Notes: generated by a model from the sequence alone, not told the origin. DNA of 64,000 bases from JADGGM01 sp025449955 (GCA_036554285.1 DATBNO010000076.1:1-64000); one strand, 5' to 3'; shown: positions 35,499 through 45,528, numbered from the stretch's first letter. Translations and numbers: made by a program.

Positions 35499-37268
35499 TT
35501 AGTATCTCCAGCTCGTCGTGTCCGCCCCCGCCGGCGCCGTCTCCACGATGTGCTGCGCCATCACCGGCAAGAATCGCTGGAACACCGTCATCGATCCCAC
35601 CTCGAGCGAGTGCTGCGAGTCGCCGGTCCAGCAGTGCTCGTAGCGATCGCCGTACGTGATCGACCCCGCGTAGTGCGGATCCTTGGTCGAGTCCAGAAAA
35701 TCCTGCATCAAGTACACGGCATTGTTCAGGTGCCAGCTGTCCATCGTGCCGCTGTAGATGTGGATCTTGCCGGCCAACTTCGGGCCTAACGTCTTCCAGT
35801 CGCGCTGGAGGATGTACCGCAGATCGTAGTGTTCCTTCCAGTACGCCGCGACGCTCGGATCGATGTGCCCCGTGAGTTGATCGTAGAGCGGCTTCGGATA
35901 GCCGTCGGTGTCCGCCGGGCCCCACACGTTTCCCCAGATGTCCCACTGCTCGCTCGACCGTCCCTTCCGGCCCTGCACGTATTCCCAGTGGTTGTCGTTC
36001 GCCACCGTCGTCAACAGGTGGCCCAGGTAGTTGCGCCCCGACGGCTGCGGCGTGCTCTTCCACTGCGCGTTGAACACGTACGCGCTCGTGTCGCCGTAGA
36101 TGTCGATCGTCTCGTACTGGCGGAAGTCGACCGGATCGGGACAGAAAGTCCACGTGCCGTTGAAGTCGTCGGGATAGAAAATCTGCTCGCCTAACGACTC
36201 CCATCCGCCCGTCGATCCGCCGAACTGCGTCCGCGCCCACCCCGCGCCGATGCCGCGGAACCGCTTCTCGACGTAGGGAATGAGCTCCTTCACGATCGCG
36301 TCGCCATAGGGACCCAGGTTCGCGGAATTCACGGCGTACGAATCGTCGTAATACGGATTGGCGTGCTGGATCTGCATCACGAGCATGCGCGGGAACCCGG
36401 GGCCGGTCCATTTGCGGTAGAGATCGTATCCGAACGACGCGCGCACGCTGTCGCGCCCGTGCCGTCCGGTGGGTGGATTCGGGTCGAAGTTGTGAAAGCC
36501 GGTCGGGAAGTGGCCTTGATCCACGGCGAGCGGATAGTGCGCATCCGGATGGTCGTCGAAGCCCGCCGGCAGCAGCACGATCGCGCCCAGATACATCGGC
36601 CGGCCCCAGAACGTGGACAGGAGCGCGCTCTGGATGCGCACGTACTTCACCCACTTCGTGTCCGTGGGCGCCGGAATCGGCGGAATCACTTTGTCTAACG
36701 TTAGGCGAACGGTCTGATCCGCGTGCGGGTCCAGGTGCACGGTGACCGGCGCGTTGTAGAAATTGCCGGGCTTCGAGAACCAGTGCTGGCCCTCGCCCTT
36801 GTCCGGCGGCAGCCAGAGGGTGTGACCCGACGCGAGATGAAACTGCTCGTAGCGATTGAGCACGGCCTGCACGTGATAGTCGCCCGCGGGCAGGTCGTTC
36901 ACGCTCGTGAGCGGCCACCCGTACACCGAGCCGTCGATCACGGCGGCTTTGCCCGGCGCCAGCGCGTCCACGTCGAGACCGAAACCCGGCTGCACGTCGG
37001 GCTCGTACACCTGATACTGGAAGCGCGGCTCCGCGCTCGTGTCCTTGGACACGATCAGGATGATGTGCCCGGTCTGCGGCTGCGCCGAGGCCGACGCCGG
37101 AAACGTGATCTCGAACCGCAGTCCCGCCGCGACATGGCGAGGGGCGCGAGGCGCGGCGTCGGCCGTTCGCTGTCCCAGCCCAACCGCTATGACGGCACCC
37201 AGCGCACCGGCCAGCGCGACCGCCGCCGTGACCGCGCCGGCGCGTCTCCCATGACTCGTCGAGCTCAT
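35499..37268 (-). CDS. Secreted esterase-like alpha/beta hydrolase
   Basis: A 589-residue exported protein. A signal peptide (basic MSSTSHGRRAG then an Ala/Val core) precedes an N-terminal beta-rich region (about 40-250) and a catalytic domain related to enterochelin/esterase-D-type hydrolases. The nucleophile Ser352 sits in GGSTGGWESL. Later segments include a GTMDSWHLNNAV region that may hold the acid and a DRYEHCWTGD histidine. The substrate is unknown; it may deacylate carbohydrate or peptide esters. The ATG was chosen because it begins the signal peptide. It is divergent from padR, 199 bp away. Confidence 0.75.
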   Translation of the reverse strand: MSSTSHGRRAGAVTAAVALAGALGAVIAVGLGQRTADAAPRAPRHVAAGLRFEITFPASASAQPQTGHIILIVSKDTSAEPRFQYQVYEPDVQPGFGLDVDALAPGKAAVIDGSVYGWPLTSVNDLPAGDYHVQAVLNRYEQFHLASGHTLWLPPDKGEGQHWFSKPGNFYNAPVTVHLDPHADQTVRLTLDKVIPPIPAPTDTKWVKYVRIQSALLSTFWGRPMYLGAIVLLPAGFDDHPDAHYPLAVDQGHFPTGFHNFDPNPPTGRHGRDSVRASFGYDLYRKWTGPGFPRMLVMQIQHANPYYDDSYAVNSANLGPYGDAIVKELIPYVEKRFRGIGAGWARTQFGGSTGGWESLGEQIFYPDDFNGTWTFCPDPVDFRQYETIDIYGDTSAYVFNAQWKSTPQPSGRNYLGHLLTTVANDNHWEYVQGRKGRSSEQWDIWGNVWGPADTDGYPKPLYDQLTGHIDPSVAAYWKEHYDLRYILQRDWKTLGPKLAGKIHIYSGTMDSWHLNNAVYLMQDFLDSTKDPHYAGSITYGDRYEHCWTGDSQHSLEVGSMTVFQRFLPVMAQHIVETAPAGADTTSWRY

Positions 37269-37419
37269 CGCAATCGCATCCGTGTTGAAACGTGATTGAT
37301 CCACGCGGCCACCCCCGCCGCACCGAGAGGACAATGCAACGCGGACAGCGAAACCTCCAGAGCAGCGCCCGCGCGGCGGCCACTCGACCTCGCCGGTCGC
37401 CGGCACCGCCGGATCCGCC

Positions 37420-37470
37420 TTGACAGATGGTAGAGCGTCTACTATCTGTCATGGTAGACCACCTACCATG
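37420..37470 (+). promoter_or_regulatory. padR promoter with two overlapping palindromic operators
   Basis: TTGACA (37420-37425), a 17-bp spacer and TATCTG (37443-37448) form a good sigma70 promoter. A 27-bp palindrome, ACAGATGGTAGA and TCTACTATCTGT around GCG (37423-37449), covers both boxes with one mismatch. A second palindrome, CATGGTAG/CTACCATG with a 5-bp centre (37450-37470), runs into the start codon. Both share GGTAG half-site cores, which fits autorepression by the PadR protein. Confidence 0.8.
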
Positions 37471-37827
37471 ACGCCCATGACGCCGACGGCCGATCAGATC
37501 GAGTTGCTCCAGGGGACGCTCGACATGCTCATCCTCAAGACGCTGCTCTTCGGCCCCACGCACGGCCACGGCATCGCCAAACACATCCAGCACACCACGC
37601 GCGATGTGCTCGTCGTCGAGCACGGGTCGCTGTATCCGGCGCTGCATCGGCTCGAGCGCAACGGGTGGATCGCCTCGCGCTGGCAAACGCCGCCCGGCCG
37701 CGCACGCGAGTTCAAGTTCTACCGCCTAACGGCAGCCGGCCGCCGGCAGCTGCGCACGCAGGAGTCGCGCTGGGCGGCCCTCGTCCACGCCATCGGCCGC
37801 GTCATGCAGCCGGCTCCGGAGATCTGA
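37468..37827 (+). CDS. PadR-family transcriptional regulator
   Basis: A 119-residue winged-helix repressor. It has the family pattern LLQGTLDMLILKTLLFGPTHGHGIAKHI, a recognition region EHGSLYPALHRLERNGWI and the wing GRAREFKFYRLTAAGRRQL. It is followed two bases later by the large permease gene, a pairing common in Acidobacteria and Gemmatimonadota, and probably represses both genes. The first of two nearby ATGs is used; the second (37477) would leave the start codon outside the second operator. Confidence 0.9.
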   Translation: MTPMTPTADQIELLQGTLDMLILKTLLFGPTHGHGIAKHIQHTTRDVLVVEHGSLYPALHRLERNGWIASRWQTPPGRAREFKFYRLTAAGRRQLRTQESRWAALVHAIGRVMQPAPEI

Positions 37828-37829
37828 CC

Positions 37830-40451
37830 GTGCGCTGGCCGTTCGGGCATTCGCCGCCCGGCGACGACGACATCCGGCGCGAGCTCGCCGATCATCTCGA
37901 GCTCGAAGCCGAGGACATCGCGCGGTACAGTCCGGGCACCAGCGGGGAGGCGGCCGCATCCGCGGCGCGCCGCCGGTTAGGCAACGCGACGTTCGTCGCC
38001 GAAACGGTGCGCGCCGTGTGGCGTCCGGTCTGGATCGAACATCTGCTGCAAGACGTGCGGCACGGCATCCGCGGCTTGCGGCGCAGCCCGGCCTACGCCC
38101 TCACCGCCACGATCACCCTCGCGCTCGGTATCGGCGCGTCGACCGCCGTGTTCAGCCTGGGAGACCACGTCCTCGCTCGGCCGTTCCCGCTCCTGCCGCA
38201 AAACGAGCTCGTGTGGGTGGTCCAGCGCTCGGCGCGTCAATGTCCAACCTGCGACAACGCATCGCCCGCGGCGTTCGCCGCGCTCACGGAACGCTCCAGG
38301 ACAATGTCGGCGGTTGGCGCGGCCGAACTGTGGCGTGCCTCGCTGAACGGACGCGCGGACGCGCCGAGCGACCTGGTCAACGGCTACCGCGTTACGCCTA
38401 ACTTGCTGTCGCTCGTCTCGGCGCCATTCGCGTTCGGTCACGGATTCAGCGGAGACGCCGGAACGCCGGGTCGCGACGGCGTGGCCATTCTGTCGTACAC
38501 GTACTGGCATGACCGATTCAACGCGAGTCGCGGCGTGCTCGACTCGACCATCACGCTCGATGGCGCGCCGCGCCGGGTGGTGGGCGTGCTCGCGAAAGGT
38601 GCTGTCTTCCCGGAGGAGGTCGACTTCTACACGCCGCTCGTGCTGACGGCCGGCGACCTGAACGATCACGCGTCGCGATACCTCGACATTTTCGGCCGGT
38701 TGGCGCCCGGGCGGACGGTGGCCGATGCCCAACGCGAAGCCGCGGGCATCAGTGCCCAGATAGCGCGCGAGGCGCCCAAGTCCGACGCGGGATGGCTGCT
38801 CGTTCCACGCCCCCTGAAGGCGTTCCACAGCGACGACGTGGCGATCCTCGTCCGCATCGTCGGCTTGGCCGTGGCGCTCGTTCTCGTCGCCGCCTGCGTG
38901 AGCGTCGCGAACCTCTCGTTGGCGCGCACGTCCGCGCGGCGGCGCGAGATGGCGCTCCGCGCGGCGCTCGGCGGCAGGCGCGGCCGGCTCGCGCGGCTCC
39001 TCCTGGTGGAGGCAGGGCTGGTCTCGCTCGCCGGCGCGTCGTTAGGCGTCGGGTTCGCCGCCTGGGGCATCCGGGCCGCGTCGCAGGTCCTGCCGCGGGA
39101 GATGGCGCGGTACAACCCGGGATTCGCGTTCCTCGGCGTCGACCACCGCGCGCTCGGCTTCACGCTCGCGCTTTGCATTCTGGTGACGCTGCTGTTCGCG
39201 CTCGTACCCGCACTCCGGGTTACGCGCACACCCCTGTCGGCCGTGCTGTCGAGCGGCGGCCGCGGAGCCGCCGGCGATGCGCACGGCACGCGCCTGCGCG
39301 CGTCGCTCGTGGTCGTCGAAGTGAGCGTCGCCCTCATCGTCCTCACTGCCGCCGCACTGCTCACACGGAGTGCGCGCAACATGGTCAACGGCGACCCGGG
39401 CGTTCGCTTGGATCACGTGCTCACCATGCAACTGTCTCTGCCGCGCGGCACGACCGACAGTAGCGCCCGCGATTTCGTGATGCGGCTCGATGGCCGCCTG
39501 CGGAGTGCGCCGGGCGTTCTCGCGGCCGGGGTGGTGAGCACCACGCCGCTCAGCAACAACTGGTGGGGCACCGTCTTTTCGGTGCCCGGCCGTGCGCCCC
39601 AGCCCGATGGCAGCCCGCTCACCGCCAACGACCAGCGCATCACGGCGGACTACTTTCGCGCGATGGGCATCCGCGTCCTGAGCGGCCGCGGCATCGTGGC
39701 GGGCGACCGGGCGGACGCGAGCGTGCAGCGCGTCGCGGTGATCAACCACTACATGGCCGGGCACCTCTGGCCTAACGCAGATCCCGTGGGGCGCACGATC
39801 ACCATCGACGCGGTTCCGTGGACCATCGTCGGCGTCTCGGCCGACGTCCACCACGGCGGATTGGATGAATCCCTTCGCTACGAGATCTATCGCGCCGCTG
39901 CACAGGCTCCGTCCACGGCGATGGATGTCGAGGTATGGACCGCCGGCGATCCGGCCGCGATGCGCGAGCCGGTTCGTCTTGCCGTGGCGGCTGTCGATCC
40001 GCGCGCCGCGGTGGGACGGGTGATGACCATGCGCGAGATGTATGCGCGGCACATCTCGCCGTTCTGGCTCATGGCCGACGTCGTGAACACGTTCGCGATC
40101 ATCGTCGTGTTGATCGCGGTGGTCGGACTGTACGGGGTGATCGCCTACGGCGTGTCGCAGCGACGCCGCGAGCTCGCCGTCCGCATGGCGCTCGGCGCGA
40201 GCCGGCGGGACATCGTGTCGCACGTGGCCCGAGGCGCCGTCCGCCTAACGGTGTTGGGCATCGTGATCGGCGCCGGCGGCGCCGAGGCGTTTGCGCGCCT
40301 GCTCCAGGCCGTGCTGTATGGCGTACCGGCCGGGAGCCCCGGTATCCTGGTGATCGTCGCCGGCCTGCTCATCACGGCGTCGCTCGCCGCCGCCGTGCTT
40401 CCATGCTGGCGCGCCGCACGCGTGCATCCCGGACGGAGTCTGGCCGAGTGA
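37830..40451 (+). CDS. FtsX/MacB-type ABC permease of the acidobacterial orphan (ADOP) kind
   Basis: An 873-residue permease without its own ATPase gene nearby. An N-terminal cytoplasmic region has DDDIRRELADHLELEAEDIA, then the ADOP signature LLQDVRHGIRGLRRSPAY before the first helix. Two tandem MacB/FtsX units follow, each with a periplasmic domain and three helices; both contain the RRREMALRAALGGRRG / RRRELAVRMALGASRR coupling helix. A GTG start 2 bp after the padR stop fits translational coupling. The transported substrate is unknown; relatives are suspected in export of antibiotics or lipids. Confidence 0.88.
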   Translation: MRWPFGHSPPGDDDIRRELADHLELEAEDIARYSPGTSGEAAASAARRRLGNATFVAETVRAVWRPVWIEHLLQDVRHGIRGLRRSPAYALTATITLALGIGASTAVFSLGDHVLARPFPLLPQNELVWVVQRSARQCPTCDNASPAAFAALTERSRTMSAVGAAELWRASLNGRADAPSDLVNGYRVTPNLLSLVSAPFAFGHGFSGDAGTPGRDGVAILSYTYWHDRFNASRGVLDSTITLDGAPRRVVGVLAKGAVFPEEVDFYTPLVLTAGDLNDHASRYLDIFGRLAPGRTVADAQREAAGISAQIAREAPKSDAGWLLVPRPLKAFHSDDVAILVRIVGLAVALVLVAACVSVANLSLARTSARRREMALRAALGGRRGRLARLLLVEAGLVSLAGASLGVGFAAWGIRAASQVLPREMARYNPGFAFLGVDHRALGFTLALCILVTLLFALVPALRVTRTPLSAVLSSGGRGAAGDAHGTRLRASLVVVEVSVALIVLTAAALLTRSARNMVNGDPGVRLDHVLTMQLSLPRGTTDSSARDFVMRLDGRLRSAPGVLAAGVVSTTPLSNNWWGTVFSVPGRAPQPDGSPLTANDQRITADYFRAMGIRVLSGRGIVAGDRADASVQRVAVINHYMAGHLWPNADPVGRTITIDAVPWTIVGVSADVHHGGLDESLRYEIYRAAAQAPSTAMDVEVWTAGDPAAMREPVRLAVAAVDPRAAVGRVMTMREMYARHISPFWLMADVVNTFAIIVVLIAVVGLYGVIAYGVSQRRRELAVRMALGASRRDIVSHVARGAVRLTVLGIVIGAGGAEAFARLLQAVLYGVPAGSPGILVIVAGLLITASLAAAVLPCWRAARVHPGRSLAE

Positions 40452-40457
40452 GCCCGC

Positions 40458-40483
40458 CGCGGACCGCGTGAACCCGGTCCGCG
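40458..40483 (+). terminator. Possible terminator hairpin after the permease gene
   Basis: CGCGGACC and GGTCCGCG form a perfect 8-bp stem with a 10-nt loop 7 bp after the stop codon. There is no T-run after it, so it may be Rho-dependent or only an RNA-stabilising hairpin. Confidence 0.4.
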
Positions 40484-40613
40484 AGATCTGTCCGCAAACC
40501 GTTAGAAACGGTCTCGTTGGGCAGAGCCGCCCTTGAGAAACGTGACCGGACGAGCCATCCTCGCGGTGGGACGACTCGCGTCCGCGACACCCCTTCTTCG
40601 AGGCCGTTCATCC

Positions 40614-43421
40614 ATGTCCGTGTTCCGCCACGCAGCCCTCACCGCCGCGGCCCTCGTTGCACCGGTTGCCCTGGCCGCGCAGACCCAGGCCCCGCCCGTG
40701 GGTCACTTGCAGCCCGCGTCGTCCGTGCCCGTTGCGGCGCCGGCGCCCCCCGTGCCCGACATCAAGTACACCAAGTTCGTGCTCGGCAACGGTCTGACGG
40801 TGCTCGTGCACGAAGACCACAAGGCGCCGATCATCGCCGTCAATCTGTGGTATCACGTCGGTTCAAAGAACGAAGTGTTCGGCAAGACGGGGTTCGCACA
40901 TCTGTTCGAACACCTAATGTTCGCCGGCTCCGAGAATCACAACGACCGCTACATCCCCGCCGCCGAAGCGCTCGGCGCCACGGATCTCAACGGCACGACG
41001 ACCGAAGACCGGACCAACTATTTCGAGACCGTGCCGGTGTCGGCGCTCGACCGCACGCTGTTCCTCGAGTCCGATCGCATGGGACACCTCGTGGGCGCGA
41101 TCGACAAGCAGCGTCTCGATCTGCAGCGCGGCGTGGTGCAGAACGAGAAGCGCCAAGACGAGAACGAGCCTTACGGAAAAACCGACGTCACCATCGCCGA
41201 GAATACGTATCCGGCCGGCCACCCGTATTCGCACTCCGTGATCGGCTCGATGGACGATCTCAATGCCGCGTCACTCGATGACGTGAAGAACTGGTTCCTC
41301 ACGTATTACGGTCCCGCGAACGTCACGCTCGCCATCGCCGGCGACATCACCGTCGAACAGGCGAAGGAAAAAGTACAGCAATACTTCGGCGACATCCCCC
41401 CGGGCCCGCCGATCACCAAGCAAGGCACGTGGATCGCCAAGATGACGGGCGAGCACCGCCAGATCATGCAGGATCGTGTGCCGCAGGCGCGGGTGTACAA
41501 GGTGTGGAACGTTCCGCAGTACGGCTCGGCCGACGCGACGTATCTCGGCCTCGTCGCGGACATCCTGGGCTCGGGCAAATCGTCGCGCTTGTACAAGCGC
41601 CTCGTGTATCGCGACCGTTCGGCAACCGACGCGTTCTCGTTCCTCCAGGCGCGCGAGATCGCGGGCCAGTTCCAGATCGTCGCGACCGCTCAGCCTAACG
41701 GAGACCTCGCCGCCGTGGAGCGCGCGCTGGACGACGAACTGGCTGCCTTCATCCGCAATGGTCCGACACCCGCCGAGCTCGAGCGCGTGAAGACCGAGTA
41801 CCGCGCCGATTTCGTCAGGCGCATGGAACGGGTCGGCGGCTTCGGCGGCACGTCGGACATCCTCGCGCGCGGCCAGACGTTCGCCGGCAACCCCGACCAG
41901 TACAGAGTCGACTTCGACCGCGTCCAACGCGCCACGCTGGCCGACTTGCACGGCGCCGCCCAACGCTGGCTGAGCGACGGCGTGTACGTGCTCGACGTGC
42001 TCCCGTTCCCTGATTTCGCCGCGGCCGCGGGCGGCATCGACCGCAAGACGATGCCGGCACTCGGCACCGCGCCGGACGCGCCGCTGCCTCCCGCCCAACG
42101 CGCCGTCCTGTCCAGCGGACTCAAGGTGGTGCTGGCGCATCGGACGGCCATTCCCATGGTGCGCATGTCGATGCTGCTCGACGCCGGATTCGCCGCCGAC
42201 AAGCCTAACGCACCGGGCGTGTCGACGATGACCATGCGGATGCTCGACGAAGGCACGGCGACGCGATCGGCCCTCCAGATCAGCGACGCGCTCGCGTCGC
42301 TCGGCGCGGACCTGAACGCCAGCGCCGGCCTCGATGTGTCGACCGTCTCGCTGTCGGCGTTGCGCGACAAGCTCGACTCGGCGCTCGCGCTCTATGCGGA
42401 CGTCATTCTGCACCCGTCCTTCCCCGCCGCCGACCTGGCGCGCGAGAAGCAGTCGACGCTCGCCAACATTCAGCAGGAAAAGGTCGAGCCCACCGGGCTC
42501 GCCCTCCGCGTCGTCCCCGCGCTGCTCTACGGACCAGGACACGCCTATTCGCAGCCGCTCACGGGGAGCGGCACCGAAGAATCGGTGCGCGCAATGACAC
42601 GCGAGGATCTGCAGCGCTTCGCCACGACCTGGTTCAAGCCGAACCACGCGACGCTCGTCGTGGTGGGCGACATCACGATGGCCGAGCTCACGCCGAAGCT
42701 CGAGCGGGCCCTCAAGGATTGGAAGCCGGGCGACGTGCCTAACGAGAATATCGCCACCGTCGCCGGGCCGGCGAAAACGAAGGTGTACATTCTGGACCGC
42801 CCGGGCGCGGAGCAGTCGATCATCATTGGCGGGTCGCTCGTCGCGCCCACGGCCAACCCGGACGAGCTGGCGTTCGAGACGCTCAACGATGCGTTCGGCG
42901 GCTCGTTCAGCTCGCGCATCAACATGAACCTGCGCGAGGACAAGCACTGGTCCTACGGCAGTTTCGCGTTCTCACAGGGCGCGCGCGGCCAACGGCCGTG
43001 GTTCATCTACGCGCCGGTGCAGACCGACAAGACGAAGGAATCGTTAGGCGAACTGGTGAAAGAGCTGCACGACATCGCCGGCGCGCGCCCGCTCTCCGCC
43101 GAGGAGCTCCAAGCCGCGAAGGATCGCCAAACGCTGCAACTCGCCGGCCGCTGGGAAACCGGCGGGTCGGTTCGCGCCGCGCTGTCCGATATCGCGACCT
43201 ACGGCCTGCCGTCCGACTACTATCAAACGTACGAGTCGCGCGTCCGCGCCTTGACGGGCGACGACATCGCCAAGGTCGTGACGGAGTTCGTCAAGCCCGA
43301 TCGCGAGATCTGGTTGGTGGTTGGCGACCGCGCCAAGATCGAAGCCGGCATCCGCGAGCTTGCGTTAGGCGATGTGACCCTGCTCGACGCCGACGGCAGA
43401 CCGCAAACGACGACACCATAA
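40614..43421 (+). CDS. M16-family zinc peptidase (two-domain, secreted)
   Basis: A 935-residue exported peptidase. After a signal peptide ending ALAAQTQA, the first M16 domain has the inverted zinc motif HLFEH (His96 to His100) and a downstream Glu in the NEKRQDENEP region. The second half is a related domain without the zinc motif, as in pitrilysin-type pairs. It likely degrades peptides in the periplasm. The chosen ATG begins a clear signal peptide; a start 81 bp earlier would mask it. It ends convergent to the lasso-cluster nucleotidyltransferase. Confidence 0.92.
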   Translation: MSVFRHAALTAAALVAPVALAAQTQAPPVGHLQPASSVPVAAPAPPVPDIKYTKFVLGNGLTVLVHEDHKAPIIAVNLWYHVGSKNEVFGKTGFAHLFEHLMFAGSENHNDRYIPAAEALGATDLNGTTTEDRTNYFETVPVSALDRTLFLESDRMGHLVGAIDKQRLDLQRGVVQNEKRQDENEPYGKTDVTIAENTYPAGHPYSHSVIGSMDDLNAASLDDVKNWFLTYYGPANVTLAIAGDITVEQAKEKVQQYFGDIPPGPPITKQGTWIAKMTGEHRQIMQDRVPQARVYKVWNVPQYGSADATYLGLVADILGSGKSSRLYKRLVYRDRSATDAFSFLQAREIAGQFQIVATAQPNGDLAAVERALDDELAAFIRNGPTPAELERVKTEYRADFVRRMERVGGFGGTSDILARGQTFAGNPDQYRVDFDRVQRATLADLHGAAQRWLSDGVYVLDVLPFPDFAAAAGGIDRKTMPALGTAPDAPLPPAQRAVLSSGLKVVLAHRTAIPMVRMSMLLDAGFAADKPNAPGVSTMTMRMLDEGTATRSALQISDALASLGADLNASAGLDVSTVSLSALRDKLDSALALYADVILHPSFPAADLAREKQSTLANIQQEKVEPTGLALRVVPALLYGPGHAYSQPLTGSGTEESVRAMTREDLQRFATTWFKPNHATLVVVGDITMAELTPKLERALKDWKPGDVPNENIATVAGPAKTKVYILDRPGAEQSIIIGGSLVAPTANPDELAFETLNDAFGGSFSSRINMNLREDKHWSYGSFAFSQGARGQRPWFIYAPVQTDKTKESLGELVKELHDIAGARPLSAEELQAAKDRQTLQLAGRWETGGSVRAALSDIATYGLPSDYYQTYESRVRALTGDDIAKVVTEFVKPDREIWLVVGDRAKIEAGIRELALGDVTLLDADGRPQTTTP

Positions 43422-43469
43422 GCCCACGCACGCCGTTGTGGTGTTCGAGGAAGGTGGCGGTCCCCCGCC

Positions 43470-43514
43470 CCCTTCCCTGTTCCCTCTTCCCCCAGCGCGC
43501 GCCTCGCGCGCGCT
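43470..43514. repeat. Hairpin/TTCCC element after the nucleotidyltransferase gene
   Basis: A perfect 9-bp stem AGCGCGCGC/GCGCGCGCT with loop CTC (43494-43514) lies beside CCCCTTCCCTGTTCCCTCTT. In minus-strand mRNA it begins a few bases after the stop codon; on the plus strand it follows the M16 gene and may act for both. Confidence 0.75.
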
Positions 43515-43517
43515 TCC

Positions 43518-44741
43518 CTATCCCTTGAGCACCGCTCTCGCGTAGCGCGCCCATCCGCGCGCGTTCCGCATGTGCTCCGCCAGCCGCCGCGCGCCCGACA
43601 TGCGCGTCGTCTCGTCGAACAGCAGATCGTCCGTGCGATCCCATGGCCTGACTTTCCCGTGGCCGCTCCACCGCGGGCGCACGCCCGCGCGCCACATCGT
43701 GTACGCCATCGCCACCGATGGACAGACCGACTCGGTGGGAAACAGGTTCGCGGCGAAATGCCCCGCCAACCGCTGCAACGCGAACTCTGGAACCGGCGGC
43801 TTGAGCGCGTCCATGACCGCATCCGGCACTCGCACGCCCGACAACTCGCGCGCCAATCGGAAGGTCCAGTAGCAGCAGCTCCCGCCGCGGCTCGACTGCG
43901 CGAGCGCCACGAAGTCATCCCATACGATCGCGCCCGTCCCGACCAGCGTGTGTAAATCGCGGAACGCGCGCCACGCGCCGGTCGCCATCATGTGCGACCA
44001 GGCGAAATGGAGGCAGAGGTGCAGCACCTGGTCGTGCACCGACGGCACGCTGGTCCGCTGACCGAACGCGATGATCGGCGTCGCGCGCGACCAGATGTCC
44101 TCGGGCGACAGCCGGAAGGGGTGTCCCTCGAAGAACAACGCCGTGTGCAATTCGAGCTGCACGCCGGTGCCGCGCGCATCCTCGAGCGCCGGCAGGTGTT
44201 GGTGTCCCTCGAAGAATTTCTGGAGCTGCTCCAGGTCGGTGGTCACCCAGCCCGACGCGAGCAGCGTGGCGCGCGCGCGACCAGCGACGGCGCCGCCGCC
44301 CCGCAACAACAGATCGAGGTCGGACATCGGCCGCCTCACGAACGACCCGTACACCGTGAGGGCCAGCGCCGCGCCCTTGAGCAGCATCGTGTCCACGCGG
44401 TCGCGCGACAATGCCGCGAGCGACTCGCCTAACCGCTGCTCCAGGTGCATCATCCGGAACTGGGACACGCGCGCCAGACGCTCGAGCGGCGCCGCGCCCG
44501 CGGGCAGCGCGCCGCGTCCCGCCGACACCGCGCGCAGCCGTTCGTACAGCACCGGCTCGGCGCGTTCCCGCGTGGCCAACGCGCAGAGGCGCTCCCACTC
44601 CACCGGCCCGCCTAACAATTCGCGCAGACGATGGTCGTTCTCCGGACCGCCGGCGCTCAACAGCAACAACCGGGCTTCGCGGGACAGCGCACGCCCGCCC
44701 CGCACCTCGCTCGGTGCGGGCGGGGTCTCAATACTGGGCAA
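43518..44741 (-). CDS. Lasso-cluster nucleotidyltransferase-like protein (NTP_transf_5 type)
   Basis: A 407-residue member of the uncharacterised nucleotidyltransferase family, identified by MLLKGAALALTVYGSFVRRP followed by MSDLDLLLR, whose Asp residues should bind metal. Such proteins are found in RiPP clusters; in the pseudomycoidin cluster a related protein, as I recall, adds sugar to a phosphorylated lasso peptide. It is the last gene of the lasso operon and overlaps the permease by 14 bp. The start codon is TTG, chosen for that coupling; no ATG occurs until far inside, so the exact start is uncertain. It lies after a kinase and exporter, consistent with tailoring of the product. Confidence 0.78.
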   Translation of the reverse strand: MPSIETPPAPSEVRGGRALSREARLLLLSAGGPENDHRLRELLGGPVEWERLCALATRERAEPVLYERLRAVSAGRGALPAGAAPLERLARVSQFRMMHLEQRLGESLAALSRDRVDTMLLKGAALALTVYGSFVRRPMSDLDLLLRGGGAVAGRARATLLASGWVTTDLEQLQKFFEGHQHLPALEDARGTGVQLELHTALFFEGHPFRLSPEDIWSRATPIIAFGQRTSVPSVHDQVLHLCLHFAWSHMMATGAWRAFRDLHTLVGTGAIVWDDFVALAQSSRGGSCCYWTFRLARELSGVRVPDAVMDALKPPVPEFALQRLAGHFAANLFPTESVCPSVAMAYTMWRAGVRPRWSGHGKVRPWDRTDDLLFDETTRMSGARRLAEHMRNARGWARYARAVLKG

Positions 44742-45528
44742 GCGTTCCGCTGCGACGCGCGTAGTGCAATGCCTCCGTGAGCGCGAACAGACTCAAAGCC
44801 GTGAGCAAGAGCACGAACCCGATCAAGGTCGCCACGTCGGGCAGCACCATGCGGAACGGAATGCCCTCCAACAACGTCTCCCGCAGCGCGCGCAATCCGT
44901 ACGTGAGCGGGATCGCGTCCGATAGTCGCGGCAGCCACGACGGCATCACATGCGTCGGATAGTACACGCCGCCCAGAAAACTGGAAGCGAGCAGCACCAC
45001 CGACGGCAGCGGTCCCGCCGTCCGGAACGCCAACTGCAGCGCCGCCGCGAACAGGCCGAACGGCAGGTACGCCAGCACGATCAGCGTCATGATGAAGAGC
45101 GACGACAGCCACGCGCCCCATACCAGGTGCACGCCTAACGCGAGCCCGGCCGCCATCATCACCACGCTGCGCAGGCCCGTCCACACGAAATTGTAGCCGA
45201 TGAGTCCGCTCACCAGCGATGGGAGCGACGCGCGCGTGCTGAGCAGCGCTTCCAGCGTCCCCGTCGCAATCCCGCTCGTCACGACGCCCGGAATCGCATT
45301 CACGGCGGTCATGATGAACGAGGTCGCGATCATGCCCACCAGCAGGAACGCGAAGTACTCGCCGCCCTGCAGCTCGATCTTCTGAGCCATGGTGCTCTGC
45401 AACGCACGGGCTACGTAGTACACCGGCACGATGCCGACCACCAATCCGACCAGCGAAAATACCATGGACAGGCGATAGCTCAGCGCACTGCGCCAGCTCG
45501 CCTTGATGAGCGCAAGAGTCTCACGCAT
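44728..45528 (-). CDS. ABC-2-type transporter permease
   Basis: A 266-residue membrane protein with six predicted helices. It starts MRETLALIKASWRSALSYRL, has the long first extracellular region and the ABC-2 signature area SFLGGVYYPTHVMPSWLPRL before the last helices. It overlaps the ATPase gene by 8 bp (GATGCGTGA). With that ATPase it should export the lasso peptide or give immunity. Typical lasso clusters use one fused ABC exporter instead, so a split ABC-2 system is somewhat unusual. Confidence 0.85.
   Translation of the reverse strand: MRETLALIKASWRSALSYRLSMVFSLVGLVVGIVPVYYVARALQSTMAQKIELQGGEYFAFLLVGMIATSFIMTAVNAIPGVVTSGIATGTLEALLSTRASLPSLVSGLIGYNFVWTGLRSVVMMAAGLALGVHLVWGAWLSSLFIMTLIVLAYLPFGLFAAALQLAFRTAGPLPSVVLLASSFLGGVYYPTHVMPSWLPRLSDAIPLTYGLRALRETLLEGIPFRMVLPDVATLIGFVLLLTALSLFALTEALHYARRSGTLAQY

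Noticed and set aside
41271..42947. Minus-strand open frame of 558 codons opposite the M16 peptidase
   Set aside because: Arg/His-rich antisense shadow. The plus strand has an intact HxxEH peptidase with signal peptide.
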